A DNA stretch of 64,000 nucleotides, taken from contig NZ_JQMW01000011.1 in NCBI RefSeq assembly GCF_000744935.1, positions 1,397,795 through 1,461,794 on the forward strand. Reading direction: 5' to 3'. The stretch comes from Clostridium sp. KNHs214. GTDB taxonomy: Bacteria; Bacillota; Clostridia; Clostridiales; Clostridiaceae. Below are positions 22,044 through 31,569 of the stretch, in pieces. How positions within the stretch are numbered: the first letter of the stretch is position 1; each line of letters starts with the position of its first letter. The translations under genes and the position numbers were made by a program. The notes beneath the pieces are model-generated. The model made no database searches and was not told the DNA's origin. It saw only the letters and a program-made list of their open reading frames with translations.

Positions 22044-23253
22044 CCACAATACTACTCCTATAGAAGTTAGAGAAAAAGTTTCTTTTACCGAAACTAAAAA
22101 GATAGAAGGAATAAATTATTTACTGGACGGACGCATTAATGAAGCGGTTATTTTATCCACTTGTAATAGAAGTGAAATATACATATGCAGTAATAAGATA
22201 AATGATGGAATAAAAGATGTAGAAAAATTCTACAAGGAATTCTTTCATATAAACCATATACATGACTATATATTTGTCAAAAAAGGTAAAGAAGCTATAA
22301 ATCATGTTTATATGGTGGCAGCAGGCATGGATTCACTGGTATTAGGAGAGGATCAAATTTTAGGACAAGTTAGAGATGCTTTAGATTTTTCTATGGAAGT
22401 TGGCGGAAGTAAAAAAATATTAAATAAGCTCTTTAGGGAAGCTATAACTGCTGCTAAAGATATAAAGTGTAGGCTTAAGATATCTGAAATACCTCTTTCC
22501 ACTAGCTATATAGGCATTAAACTTTTGAAAGAACAACTACAATCCTTAAATGGTAAAAAGGCTCTTATAGTAGGGGCAGGTAAAATAAGTAGCCTAAGTT
22601 TGAAATATTTAAAAGAGGAAGGTTTAGATGAAATTTATATAACCAACAGAACTCATGGGAAGTTAAAGGATTTGTGTTTTGGGTTTCCAGAGCTAAAAGC
22701 TATAAAATATGAAGACAGATACTCTGTTTTAAATGACGTAGATATTATTATAACAGCTACCTCAGCGCCACATATAATATTTACTAAAAAGGATATGCCA
22801 GATATTAAAAAAGAACTTTATATAATGGATTTGGCTCTTCCAAGGGATGTGGAGGAAAAGGTAGAGAAAATTAAAAATATACATCTTTATGATATAGACG
22901 ATTTAAAGAAAACCTCAGAGGAAAATTTAATAAGAAGAGAAGAATTGGCTGAAGAGGCTTTGGAAATAATAAAAGAAGATGTGGGAGAATTTATAGAATG
23001 GCTTGAAAAGGTAAAGGTTGATCCTGTTATAAAATCTTTGAATGACAGATGCAGTGAAATTCAACAAGACACTTTAGATTACATAAATAGAAAATTAGAT
23101 TTAGATTGTAGGGAAAAGAAGATAATAGAGAAGATGTTGGGTTCTGCTTTAAAAAGGGTTATAAGAGAACCTATAAAGAACCTTAAGGATATAAAAGAAA
23201 CTGAGCATATGGATAATTATATAGATATGGTGAATAAATTATTTGATTTTTAA
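22018..23253 (+). CDS. hemA: glutamyl-tRNA reductase
   Basis: A 411-residue enzyme that reduces glutamyl-tRNA(Glu) to glutamate-1-semialdehyde, the first step of the C5 route to tetrapyrroles. The catalytic cysteine lies in VILSTCNRSEIY, followed by the conserved AAGMDSLVLGEDQILGQVR. A NADPH-binding Rossmann domain follows (KKALIVGAGKISSLS) and then a helical dimerisation domain. The ATG at 22018 is behind TTGGAGG; the frame runs upstream within cbiO but the added residues do not belong to the family. The downstream gene begins 11 bp after its stop. Confidence 0.95.
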   Translation: MEIAVVGVNHNTTPIEVREKVSFTETKKIEGINYLLDGRINEAVILSTCNRSEIYICSNKINDGIKDVEKFYKEFFHINHIHDYIFVKKGKEAINHVYMVAAGMDSLVLGEDQILGQVRDALDFSMEVGGSKKILNKLFREAITAAKDIKCRLKISEIPLSTSYIGIKLLKEQLQSLNGKKALIVGAGKISSLSLKYLKEEGLDEIYITNRTHGKLKDLCFGFPELKAIKYEDRYSVLNDVDIIITATSAPHIIFTKKDMPDIKKELYIMDLALPRDVEEKVEKIKNIHLYDIDDLKKTSEENLIRREELAEEALEIIKEDVGEFIEWLEKVKVDPVIKSLNDRCSEIQQDTLDYINRKLDLDCREKKIIEKMLGSALKRVIREPIKNLKDIKETEHMDNYIDMVNKLFDF

Positions 23254-23264
23254 GGAGAGAAGCT

Positions 23265-23873
23265 ATGTTTTATCCACTTATGATAGATTTGGATAATAAA
23301 AAAATAGTATTAATTGGTGGGGGACAGGTGTCCCTTAGAAAAAGTAAGAAGTTTTTAGAGTATGGAGCTGAAGTTTATGTTGTTGCTCCTAGCTTTCAGG
23401 AAGATTTTTTTGTTTTAAAAGAAGCTTATGCAGAAAAGCTTTGTTTAGTTAAAGATAATTATAAAAGTGAATATGTAATAGATGCTTTTTTAGTAGTAGC
23501 CTCAACTAATTCAAAGGAGGTAAATAGTAAAATAGCATCTTTTTGTGTTGAAAAAAACATACTTTGTAATGTAGTTGATGATATAGAAGAGTCCAATTTT
23601 ATAGTACCCTCTACAGTGAAAAGAGGCGACCTTTTAATTTCAGTGTCCACTTTAGGGAATAGTCCATCCCTCTGTGGTAAAATAAGAAGAGAATTGGAAG
23701 AAACTTATGGTGATGAGTATGAAGAATACGTTAAGTTATTAGGCGAAGTAAGAAAACATATTTTAGAAACTTGTAAGGATAATAAGGAGAAGAAAAATAT
23801 TTTAAATAATTTGGTGAATTTGAATTTAAAACAGCTTAGGGAGTTTTATGAGCAATTAAGGAAATCCTTATAG
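23265..23873 (+). CDS. precorrin-2 dehydrogenase / sirohydrochlorin-type synthase
   Basis: A 202-residue NAD-dependent enzyme of the CysG-N/Met8p family. The N-terminal Rossmann motif is VLIGGGQVSLRKSKKFL, followed by AEVYVVAPSF and the family segment RGDLLISVSTLGNSPSL. It oxidises precorrin-2 to sirohydrochlorin; some members also chelate iron or cobalt. It sits between hemA and hemC and has an AAGGAGAG site. In this setting it supplies sirohydrochlorin for siroheme or anaerobic cobalamin synthesis. Confidence 0.9.
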   Translation: MFYPLMIDLDNKKIVLIGGGQVSLRKSKKFLEYGAEVYVVAPSFQEDFFVLKEAYAEKLCLVKDNYKSEYVIDAFLVVASTNSKEVNSKIASFCVEKNILCNVVDDIEESNFIVPSTVKRGDLLISVSTLGNSPSLCGKIRRELEETYGDEYEEYVKLLGEVRKHILETCKDNKEKKNILNNLVNLNLKQLREFYEQLRKSL

Positions 23874-23971
23874 TTATAGATGCCTTATTTGGTAAACTTT
23901 TGATTATATGAGTGGTGTTAATTCATTTTTTGGTATTCATATTCTAATTTATGAAGGGAGATTTTAAAATT

Positions 23972-24886
23972 ATGAAAGTAATTGTGGGGTCTAGGGGCAG
24001 TAAATTGGCGCTTACACAAACTAATTGGGTTATAGATAAGATAAAAAATGCTAATCCACATGTGGAAGTGGAGCTTAAGGTGATAAAGACAAAAGGAGAT
24101 AAAATTCAAAATGTAGCTTTAGACAAAATAGGTGATAAGGGTATTTTTGTTAAGGAAATAGAGCAGGAGCTTTTAGAAGGAAAAATAGATATAGCTATTC
24201 ACAGCATGAAGGACATGCCCTCAATAGTTCCTGAGGGGCTTAAGTTTTCTTATGTGCCAGAAAGAGAGGATTTTAGAGATGTGATAATTCTCAAAGAAGG
24301 ATATAATTCTCTAAAGGACTTACCTCAGGGAGCTAAAATTGGTACAGGCAGTAAGAGAAGAAAATATCAGCTTTTAAAATATAGACCAGATTTAGATATA
24401 ATTCCTATAAGGGGCAACATTGATACTAGAATAAGAAAAATTGAAGAAGAAAATCTTCATGGAGTGGTTTTGGCTGCGGCTGGTATAAATAGATTGGGTA
24501 TGGAAAATAAAATAAATAATAAAGTTTTTTATGTAGATGAAGATATAATACTTCCAGCACCAGCCCAAGGAATTCTTGCCATAGAAATAAGAGAAAATGA
24601 CCATAGAATAGAAGAGTTATTAAAGCCTATTCATCATGAAGAAAGTAAAATTCAAGCAGAGGCTGAAAGAGGATTTTTAGAGGCTATAGATGGAAGTTGT
24701 CACATACCTGTGGGAGCTTTATGTACGGTAAATGAAGAAGAGATTAGTATAGATGGATTGTTTGGTTTAGAAGATGGAAGTGTGATGGTTAGAAAAACTG
24801 TAAAAGGAAGAAAAGAAGAAGCTAGGAGATTAGGATTTAAATTGGCGGAAGAAATTAGAGAGGAGATGGGGAAAGTTGAAAGGTAA
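23972..24886 (+). CDS. hemC: porphobilinogen deaminase (hydroxymethylbilane synthase)
   Basis: A 304-residue enzyme that polymerises four porphobilinogens to hydroxymethylbilane. It shows IVGSRGSKLALTQTNW, IAIHSMKDMPS and GTGSKRRKYQL, plus the dipyrromethane-cofactor cysteine in AIDGSCHIPVGA. The ATG at 23972 follows AAGGGAGA; the ATG at 23951 precedes that site and is rejected. The end overlaps the TTG start of the next gene by 11 bp. Confidence 0.95.
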   Translation: MKVIVGSRGSKLALTQTNWVIDKIKNANPHVEVELKVIKTKGDKIQNVALDKIGDKGIFVKEIEQELLEGKIDIAIHSMKDMPSIVPEGLKFSYVPEREDFRDVIILKEGYNSLKDLPQGAKIGTGSKRRKYQLLKYRPDLDIIPIRGNIDTRIRKIEEENLHGVVLAAAGINRLGMENKINNKVFYVDEDIILPAPAQGILAIEIRENDHRIEELLKPIHHEESKIQAEAERGFLEAIDGSCHIPVGALCTVNEEEISIDGLFGLEDGSVMVRKTVKGRKEEARRLGFKLAEEIREEMGKVER

Positions 24887-26378
24887 GGTATATTTAATAG
24901 GTGCAGGACCGGGGGACTATGAATTACTTACTTTAAAAGGGCTTAACTGTATTAGAAAAGCAGATATAGTAGTTTATGATAGACTTGCTAATGATAGCTT
25001 TTTAAAGGAAACTAAGCCGGGGTGTGAATTTATATATGTAGGTAAAGAGTCTAAAAATCACACTAAAACTCAAGATGAAATAAATGAAATTATAGCCGAA
25101 GAAGCTTTAAAGGGTAAAACCGTTGCAAGACTTAAAGGGGGAGACCCTTACGTATTTGGAAGAGGTGGAGAAGAGGGCGAATTTCTTTTAGAAAAAGGTG
25201 TGGATTTTGAAATAGTTCCTGGTATAACCTCTGCCATTGGAGGGCTTTGCTATGCAGGTATACCTATAACTCACAGGGATTATGCATCTTCTTTTCACGT
25301 TATAACAGGCCATTTAAAGGAAGAGGATAAGGAATTAAACTGGGAAGCACTAGCTAAGTTAGATGGAACCCTTGTATTTTTAATGGGTATGGCTAATTTG
25401 CAAAATATATGCAATAACTTAATAAAAGAGGGTAAATGCAAGAATACACCAGTTGCCATAATAAACTGGGCTACAAGACCAGAGCAAAAGGTAGTAACAG
25501 GAACATTAGAAACCATATATGAAGTGGTACAAAGGGAAGGAATAAAGCCACCTAGCCTTATAGTTGTTGGTGGTGTAGTTGCTTTAAGAGATAAACTGAA
25601 CTTCTTTGAGAAAAAGCCTTTATTCGGTAAAAACATAGTAGTTACTAGGGCAAGAACTCAAAGTAGCAAATTAGTGGATGAACTAAATGACTTAGGCGCT
25701 AATGTTATAGAGTTTCCAACTATAAAAATAGAAGAAATAGCTCCTAATGAACAATTAGATAGCAGTATAAGAAATTTAAAGGAATATTCTTATGTGGTAT
25801 TTACAAGTATAAATGGGGTAAATATATTCTTTAAAAGGCTAATGAATTTGGATTTTGACAGCAGAGTTTTTGGAAATACTAAAATAGTGGCTATAGGTTC
25901 TTCTACTGCTAAAGAACTTGCTAAATATGGACTTAGAGCGGATATAGTTCCAGATAAATTTGTAGCAGAGGAATTAGTTAAGGAACTTGAAAAAGTTATA
26001 ACCAAAGAAGATAACATTCTTATTCCAAGGGCTAGTGAAGCTAGAGAAATATTGGTGGAAAAACTAAGCAAATTATGTATTGTTAAAGAAGTTAAAATAT
26101 ACGATACTATAGTAGGAGAGGGAAATAAGGAAGAAATAATAAAACTTTTAAAGAATGGTAAAATAGACTATATAACTTTTACTAGCTCTTCTACAGTTAA
26201 AAATTTAGTCAAAATACTAGGTGAGGAAAATTTAAGTTTATTAGATAAAGTGAAGCTCATGTCCATAGGACCTATTACGTCTAAAACAATAGGGGAATTT
26301 GGACTTAAGGTTTATAGTGAAGCGGAGGAATATACTATTAAGGGGCTAGTAGTTAGTTTGCTAGCGTGCCAGTATTAG
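24876..26378 (+). CDS. cobA-hemD: fused uroporphyrinogen-III C-methyltransferase / uroporphyrinogen-III synthase
   Basis: A 500-residue bifunctional protein. Residues 1-~245 are a SAM-dependent methyltransferase (YLIGAGPGDYELLTLKG, RLKGGDPYVFGRGGEE, VPGITSAIGG) that makes precorrin-2. Residues ~250-500 are a HemD domain (IVVTRARTQSSKLVDELNDL) that closes hydroxymethylbilane to uroporphyrinogen III. Such fusions are known in clostridia. It starts with TTG inside the hemC end, behind GGAGATGGGGA. Fusing the cyclising and first methylating steps directs flux to siroheme/cobalamin rather than haem. Confidence 0.95.
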   Translation: MKGKVYLIGAGPGDYELLTLKGLNCIRKADIVVYDRLANDSFLKETKPGCEFIYVGKESKNHTKTQDEINEIIAEEALKGKTVARLKGGDPYVFGRGGEEGEFLLEKGVDFEIVPGITSAIGGLCYAGIPITHRDYASSFHVITGHLKEEDKELNWEALAKLDGTLVFLMGMANLQNICNNLIKEGKCKNTPVAIINWATRPEQKVVTGTLETIYEVVQREGIKPPSLIVVGGVVALRDKLNFFEKKPLFGKNIVVTRARTQSSKLVDELNDLGANVIEFPTIKIEEIAPNEQLDSSIRNLKEYSYVVFTSINGVNIFFKRLMNLDFDSRVFGNTKIVAIGSSTAKELAKYGLRADIVPDKFVAEELVKELEKVITKEDNILIPRASEAREILVEKLSKLCIVKEVKIYDTIVGEGNKEEIIKLLKNGKIDYITFTSSSTVKNLVKILGEENLSLLDKVKLMSIGPITSKTIGEFGLKVYSEAEEYTIKGLVVSLLACQY

Positions 26379-26445
26379 TGGGCTAGGGTGCCAGTCCAGT
26401 ATTAGAGTGCTAGAGTGTCAGAGGGCTAGAGTGCTAGTTTGTATT
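26356..26445. repeat. CTAGCACNCTAG-type short repeats
   Basis: Just before and after the cobA-hemD stop codon are several variants of GCTAG-based units (TTTGCTAGCGTGCCAG, GTGCTAGAGTGTCAG, GGGCTAGAGTGCTAG). The reverse complement resembles the CTAGCACGCTAGCACAC tracts in the 16S-23S spacers of operons 2 and 3. The remainder of the gap to hemB shows no further feature. Confidence 0.6.
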
Positions 26446-26568
26446 TGGAAGTTTGTTAGTTCAGCGAAGAGTTGATACGTATGTCAATTGCCAATTCTCA
26501 ACTATAACTGAGAGTGGGATATTAGTTTAGGGATGACATTGAAGATTTTAAATTAGGAGGAATTTGAA

Positions 26569-27543
26569 ATGAACATTGTAAAGAGACCTAGAAGGCTTAG
26601 GGTAAATGAAACTATAAGAAGTATAGTAAGAGAAACTAAAGTAAACATTGAGGATCTTGTTTATCCTTTGTTTGTGGTAGAGGGAGAAAATATTAAAGAA
26701 GAAATTAAATCTATGCCAGATAATTATAGATTTTCTATAGATAAGTTATTAGAGGAAGTTAAAGAGCTTCAGGAATTGGGGATAAAATCTATATTGCTAT
26801 TTGGAATTCCAGAGCATAAGGATGAGTGTGGAAGTGATGCTTATGACGAGAATGGAATAATACAAAAGGCAGTTAGAGCTATAAAGGTTAATTCCCCTAA
26901 GATGTATGTAATAACTGATATTTGTATGTGTGAATATACATGTCATGGTCACTGTGGTATTTTAACTGAGGATGGATATGTGGACAATGATAAGACTTTA
27001 GAATACCTTGGTAAAATAGCAGTAAGTCATGCTTTGGCAGGAGCAGATATGGTGGCACCATCAGATATGATGGATGGTAGAGTTGGATACATGAGAGAAG
27101 CCCTTGATAAGGCGGGATATGTTAATATTCCAATAATGGCTTATAGCGCAAAATATGCCTCAGCTTTTTATGGCCCATTTAGGGATGCTGCGGATTCAGC
27201 ACCATCTTTCGGAGATAGAAAGGCTTATCAAATGGATCCTGCTAATATAAATGAAGCTGTAAGAGAAGTGGAACTTGATATAGAGGAAGGCGCTGACATA
27301 GTTATGGTAAAACCAGCACTTCCATATCTTGATGTTATAAGAAAGGTTAAGGATACCTTTAACATTCCAATAGCAGCTTATAATGTAAGTGGAGAGTATT
27401 CTATGATTAAAATGGCAGTAGATAACGGACTTTTAAACGAGTCAGCTATTATGGAATCTTTAGTTTCTATAAAGAGAGCAGGAGCGGATATTATTATAAC
27501 TTATTTTGCAAAATATGTGGCAAAAGAAATAAGAGATAAATAA
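26569..27543 (+). CDS. hemB: delta-aminolevulinic acid dehydratase (porphobilinogen synthase)
   Basis: A 324-residue enzyme joining two 5-aminolevulinates to porphobilinogen. The Zn-binding cysteine cluster is [14 protein letters not shown], pointing to the zinc-dependent type. The Schiff-base lysines are in [18 protein letters not shown] and [20 protein letters not shown] precedes the ATG. It follows cobA-hemD by 190 bp. Confidence 0.96.
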   Translation: MNIVKRPRRLRVNETIRSIVRETKVNIEDLVYPLFVVEGENIKEEIKSMPDNYRFSIDKLLEEVKELQELGIKSILLFGIPEHKDECGSDAYDENGIIQKAVRAIKVNSPKMYVITDICMCEYTCHGHCGILTEDGYVDNDKTLEYLGKIAVSHALAGADMVAPSDMMDGRVGYMREALDKAGYVNIPIMAYSAKYASAFYGPFRDAADSAPSFGDRKAYQMDPANINEAVREVELDIEEGADIVMVKPALPYLDVIRKVKDTFNIPIAAYNVSGEYSMIKMAVDNGLLNESAIMESLVSIKRAGADIIITYFAKYVAKEIRDK

Positions 27544-27584
27544 CTCAACTTTCGCATATAAATTTTAAGCTCTAGATTATACAA

Positions 27585-27705
27585 GGTAAGAAGTAAAAGT
27601 GAAAAGTAAGAAGTAATAGGTAAAAAGTAAGAGCTATTGAAAAAATTCAGCAAAGCTGAAATTTTACTACAACTATTACTTCTTATCTATTACTTATCTG
27701 CAAAT
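27585..27705. repeat. GTAAGAAGTAAT-type hairpin repeat between hemB and hemL
   Basis: The left arm has reiterated units (GTAAGAAGTAAAAGTG, AAAGTAAGAAGTAATAGGT) that pair with ACTATTACTTCTTATCTATT on the right; a small AATTCAGCAAAGCTGAAATT hairpin forms the loop. A related half-element lies at about 31577-31625. Confidence 0.7.
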
Positions 27706-27740
27706 TTTAAATTATATATTGAAAGGGGAAGGTGAAGAAA

Positions 27741-29036
27741 GTGAAACATTGCAATTCAGAGAAGCTTTTTGAAGAAGCTCAGAAATACATACCTGGTGGC
27801 GTTAACAGCCCTGTTAGAGCATTTAGATCTGTAGGATTAAATCCTATATTCATAGAAAGAGGTAAGGGCTGCAAGATTAAAGATGTGGATGGAAATGAAT
27901 ATATAGATTATATATGCTCTTGGGGTCCTTTGATGCTTGGACATAGCAATGAGGAATTGCTAGAAGGCATTGAAGAGGTTGTAAGCAAGGGAACAAGCTT
28001 TGGAGTGCCTACAGAAATAGAAGTTAAAATGGCTAAATTTATAGTAGAAGCTTATCCATCTGTTGATATGGTGAGAATGGTTAATTCAGGAACAGAGGCT
28101 ACTATGAGTGCTTTGAGAGTTGCCAGAGGATATACAAATAGAAACAAAATAGTTAAATTCGAAGGTTGTTACCATGGACATTCAGATGCTCTTTTAGTTA
28201 AATCAGGCTCAGGAACTATAACCTTTGGAGTACCTACAAGTCCAGGAGTTCCTGCAGATACAGTAAAGGACACTTTAGTTTGCAAGTACAATGATATGGA
28301 AAGTGTAAAGGAAGTATTTAAAAAATATGGTAATGATATAGCTGCAGTTATAGTAGAGCCTGTAGGTGGAAATATGGGAGTAGTTCCAGGAAAAAAAGAG
28401 TTTTTACAAGGCTTAAGGGATATAACTAAACAATACGGATCAGTTTTAATATTTGACGAAGTAATAACAGGTTTTAGAATTGCCTTTGGAGGAGCTCAAG
28501 AAGTGTATGGTATAGAACCAGACATGACTTGCTTTGGAAAAATAATAGGGGCAGGTCTTCCAGTAGGTGCTTATGGAGGAAAGAAAGAAATAATGGAAAT
28601 GGTATCGCCAGTAGGTCCTGTGTATCAAGCGGGAACTCTATCAGGAAACCCATTAGCTATGCATATGGGATATAAAAACTTAAACATATTAAAAAATAAT
28701 AAGCACATATATGAAGAATTAGAACAAAAGGCCATAAAGCTTGAAAAAGGAATAAATGAAAATATTAAAGAACTAGGAATAAAGGCAACAGTGGTTAGAT
28801 TTAAAGCAATGCTTTGCCTGTTCTTAGCAGAAGGGCCTTTTGACAACTTCCAAGAAGTTATGAAGTGTGATACAGAAAAATATGCTGTATACTTTAAGGA
28901 AATGCTAGATAGAGGAATACTTCTTCCACCAGCACAATTTGAAGCTATGTTCTTGTCAGCTGCTCATGGTGATGAAGAACTTCAGTATACTATAAAATGT
29001 AATTATGAAGCTTTAAAGGTTGCATTCCAAAAATAG
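27741..29036 (+). CDS. hemL: glutamate-1-semialdehyde 2,1-aminomutase
   Basis: A ~431-residue PLP enzyme that converts glutamate-1-semialdehyde to 5-aminolevulinate, completing the C5 pathway with HemA. Features are the family opening YIPGGVNSPVRAF, MVRMVNSGTEATMSALRVAR, FDEVITGFRIAFGGAQ and the PLP-lysine segment FGKIIGAGLPVGAYGG. The GTG at 27741 is favoured because GGGGAAGGTG precedes it at normal spacing; a GTG at 27732 would overlap that site. It is the last tetrapyrrole gene here and is followed by a strong terminator. Confidence 0.96.
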   Translation: MKHCNSEKLFEEAQKYIPGGVNSPVRAFRSVGLNPIFIERGKGCKIKDVDGNEYIDYICSWGPLMLGHSNEELLEGIEEVVSKGTSFGVPTEIEVKMAKFIVEAYPSVDMVRMVNSGTEATMSALRVARGYTNRNKIVKFEGCYHGHSDALLVKSGSGTITFGVPTSPGVPADTVKDTLVCKYNDMESVKEVFKKYGNDIAAVIVEPVGGNMGVVPGKKEFLQGLRDITKQYGSVLIFDEVITGFRIAFGGAQEVYGIEPDMTCFGKIIGAGLPVGAYGGKKEIMEMVSPVGPVYQAGTLSGNPLAMHMGYKNLNILKNNKHIYEELEQKAIKLEKGINENIKELGIKATVVRFKAMLCLFLAEGPFDNFQEVMKCDTEKYAVYFKEMLDRGILLPPAQFEAMFLSAAHGDEELQYTIKCNYEALKVAFQK

Positions 29037-29107
29037 ATAAAGAAAAATTTCAGCTTCTATTAAACTGGGAGATGAGTGTAATAAAATTCTATAATAATTT
29101 TAATAAT

Positions 29108-29156
29108 AACTTCTAAGTTTTAGTTTTTCCTTAACTAAAACTTAGAAGTTTATTTA
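29108..29156 (+). terminator. terminator after hemL
   Basis: A perfect 18-bp stem (29108-29125 with 29133-29150, core CTTCTAAGTTTTAGTT) is followed by a T-rich tract. It separates the hem genes from the YtrA-type operon. Confidence 0.85.
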
Positions 29157-29219
29157 TTAATAATTCAATCTAGTAAGAAATAAATCAATGGATAAAAGTA
29201 TAAATGTTTATAAAAGGGG

Positions 29220-29273
29220 TTTACATTTAGATTGTATTGGTGTATTATGTTGGTAACACAGTAATACATCAAT
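29220..29273 (+). promoter_or_regulatory. promoter with overlapping YtrA-type operator
   Basis: TTTACA (29220-29225), 17 bp, TATTAT (29243-29248) form a promoter. Overlapping its -10 box is a 12-bp-arm palindrome, ATTGGTGTATTA (29236-29247) and TAATACATCAAT (29262-29273), with one mismatch in the arms. YtrA-family GntR repressors are known to bind such spaced GTATTA-type inverted repeats, so autorepression is likely. Confidence 0.75.
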
Positions 29274-29328
29274 ATTGGTATTGAATTTTAAGTAAAAATA
29301 AAAAATATGGAGGTGGCAGTAAATAGAG

Positions 29329-29700
29329 ATGATTGAAAAATTTGATGAGAAGCTTCCAATCTACATGCAAGTGGCAAACATTATTAAAAAGCAAATTATA
29401 TCTTCAGAATTAAAAAAAGGAGATAAATTGCCATCTGTAAGAGAACTATCTTCGATTTTAAAGGTTAATCCAAACACTGTTCAAAGGGCATATGGAGAGC
29501 TTGACAAGGAAAAGTTAACTTTTACCCAAAGGGGTACCGGATCTTTTGTTACAGAAGATGAAAATAAAATTAATAGTTTAAGAAAAGAAATGGCTAGTGA
29601 GGTTATAGAGTTCTTTTTTAAAGAGATGAAGGAACTTGGATTTAAATTAGAAGATATAAAAGACATAGTTTTAGAAAAGATTCAAGGGGAGGAAAAGTAA
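29329..29700 (+). CDS. GntR family regulator, YtrA subfamily
   Basis: A 123-residue protein: a GntR winged helix (PIYMQVANIIKKQIISSEL, then LPSVRELSSILKVNPNTVQR and the wing QRGTGSFV) followed by only ~45 residues, the short C-terminus typical of YtrA-type dimerising repressors. GGAGGTGG lies ahead of the ATG. It is followed without a gap (TAA then ATG) by an ABC ATPase and then a permease, the standard ytr-like layout. It likely represses its own operon through the palindrome at 29236-29273, perhaps responding to cell-envelope-active compounds; that last point is inference from the family. Confidence 0.88.
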   Translation: MIEKFDEKLPIYMQVANIIKKQIISSELKKGDKLPSVRELSSILKVNPNTVQRAYGELDKEKLTFTQRGTGSFVTEDENKINSLRKEMASEVIEFFFKEMKELGFKLEDIKDIVLEKIQGEEK

Positions 29701-30399
29701 ATGGAGTATATTTTAAGTTGTAAAAATTTAACTAAAAATTATTTCACTAAGACAGCATTGAAAGACGTAGATTTAAATATACCAAGAGGTAAAATAGTAG
29801 GACTTTTGGGACCAAATGGTAGCGGAAAAACAACTTTTATGAAAATAGCAGCAGGTATATTAAGGCAATCTTCAGGAGAAATGACAATAGATGGGGAAAA
29901 GCCAGGTGTACGTTCTAAGGCAATAGTTTCTTACTTGCCAGATAAAACTCATCTGTATAAATGGATGAAAATAGATGATGCAATAGAATTATTTAAGGAT
30001 TTCTATGAAGATTTTGATGAAGCTCGAGCTGATGAACTTCTAAAGTTTATGAAGTTAGAAAGAAGCATGAGTGTAAAGGAATTATCTAAAGGAATGTACG
30101 AAAAATTAAGTCTTACTTTAGTTTTATCTAGAAAGGCGAAACTTTATATATTAGATGAGCCTTTGGGAGGGGTTGACCCAGTGGCAAGAGAGCAAATACT
30201 TGACGCCATTATAAGCAACTGTAATGAAGAAAGTTCTATGATAATAACAACACATTTGGTTAGAGATATAGAAAGAGTTTTTGAAGATGTAGCATTCTTA
30301 AAAGATGGTCAAATTGCTCTTTATGGTAATGCAGAAGAGCTTAGAATGGAAAGAGAGAAGTCTATAGATGAGCTATATAGAGAGATATTTGGTGAATAA
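29701..30399 (+). CDS. ABC transporter ATP-binding protein
   Basis: A 232-residue ABC ATPase with Walker A LLGPNGSGKTTFMKI, signature LSKGMYEKLSLTL, Walker B LYILDEPLGGVDP and the switch histidine in ITTHLVRDIERVF. It resembles the single-domain ATPases of BcrA/YtrB-type exporters. Its ATG directly follows the GntR stop codon, so translation is likely coupled. It pairs with the permease 65 bp downstream. Confidence 0.9.
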   Translation: MEYILSCKNLTKNYFTKTALKDVDLNIPRGKIVGLLGPNGSGKTTFMKIAAGILRQSSGEMTIDGEKPGVRSKAIVSYLPDKTHLYKWMKIDDAIELFKDFYEDFDEARADELLKFMKLERSMSVKELSKGMYEKLSLTLVLSRKAKLYILDEPLGGVDPVAREQILDAIISNCNEESSMIITTHLVRDIERVFEDVAFLKDGQIALYGNAEELRMEREKSIDELYREIFGE

Positions 30400-30464
30400 A
30401 AAGTACCTGTTCAATAAAAAAAGATTAAATTTATAATATCTAGTTATCTAGGGAGGTATATATA

Positions 30465-31271
30465 ATGGGAAGATTGATGAAATATGATCTGAAAGGTGGA
30501 TATAAAAAATTTGCTATACTTTTTATAACAACAATACTTTTAGATACGATTATATTATTTAAAATGAATAGTGATAATGTGCCATTAAATACAATGTTTA
30601 TTTTCTTAGTGGCTTTTGCTTCTACACTAATGGTTTTAATATTCTGTTCTAGTGATTTTGAGAAGGAATTATATGACGAACGAGCTTATTTAACATTTAC
30701 TCTGCCAGTTAAAGGAACGCAGATAGTAGCTTCTAAGGTAGTGGTATATTTAATATGGGCAATTATAAATTCAATAATAATTGCTATATTTTTTATTATG
30801 TATATGAAAAAAGTTACAGGTATTATGGGCATAAGTAATGTGGCTTTTAGTGATCATGTATATTGGCCAGTTATTTTAATAAACTTAGTTAGAGCTATTT
30901 TTTCTATGGCTTCATTCATTTTATTGATACATCTCTGTACTATATTGCCAAGATTAGCTAATTTAAATGTTAAATTAGGAAAATTTATGTCTGGAGTTAT
31001 TTTTATAGCTATATTAGTTGGCATAGGTTATTTAGGGACAAAAATAGCAAAAGCATTTCCTAAGGAAATCTATATAAGTTCTAAGGGAATTACAGATTAT
31101 GCAGTTATAGAATCAAATATTATGGATAACATAACGGGGCTAAATGGAATAGTATTGCCATTAAAAGTTACTGCTATAAATATTGCTAGTAGTATATATG
31201 ATATAGCTTTATTTGTAATATTCTTTGTATCTAGCTCCTATCTTTTAGAGAAAAAGATAGACTTGAAATAG
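30465..31271 (+). CDS. ABC transporter permease (six-helix, ABC-2-like)
   Basis: A 268-residue protein with about six membrane helices, arranged as two, two and two separated by short loops. The segment DFEKELYDERAYLTFTLPVK is typical of clostridial permeases that partner YtrA-regulated ATPases. GGGAGGT precedes the ATG. The substrate is unknown; family precedent suggests export or sensing of peptides, antibiotics or cell-wall intermediates. Confidence 0.82.
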   Translation: MGRLMKYDLKGGYKKFAILFITTILLDTIILFKMNSDNVPLNTMFIFLVAFASTLMVLIFCSSDFEKELYDERAYLTFTLPVKGTQIVASKVVVYLIWAIINSIIIAIFFIMYMKKVTGIMGISNVAFSDHVYWPVILINLVRAIFSMASFILLIHLCTILPRLANLNVKLGKFMSGVIFIAILVGIGYLGTKIAKAFPKEIYISSKGITDYAVIESNIMDNITGLNGIVLPLKVTAINIASSIYDIALFVIFFVSSSYLLEKKIDLK

Positions 31272-31351
31272 CATACAAAAAATAAGTACTAATAAGTACT
31301 AAAAGCTAATTAAGTTGGTTATAAATAAAAAAGTATCCATGAAATAAAAAG

Positions 31352-31400
31352 TAAAAGAAAGGCAGTAAGTACTTCACGGTTCTTACTGTTTTTCTTTTAA
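31352..31400 (+). terminator. terminator after the YtrA-type ABC operon
   Basis: AAAGAAAGGCAGTAAG pairs with CTTACTGTTTTTCTTT across a 12-nt loop, ending in a T-rich tract, 80 bp after the permease stop. Confidence 0.7.
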
Positions 31401-31569
31401 ATTATTTTCATGATATTTTTTATATGTATATAAGTGTGTGGGAAAATTAATAATAAGAATAACTATAAAAATTACAATACACTTAAATAGATATATTTCT
31501 ATAATTATTTTCTATTATAGAAAGTAAAATCGCTATAGCTATGGTTTCTAGTATGGAGGTTTCTTGAAA

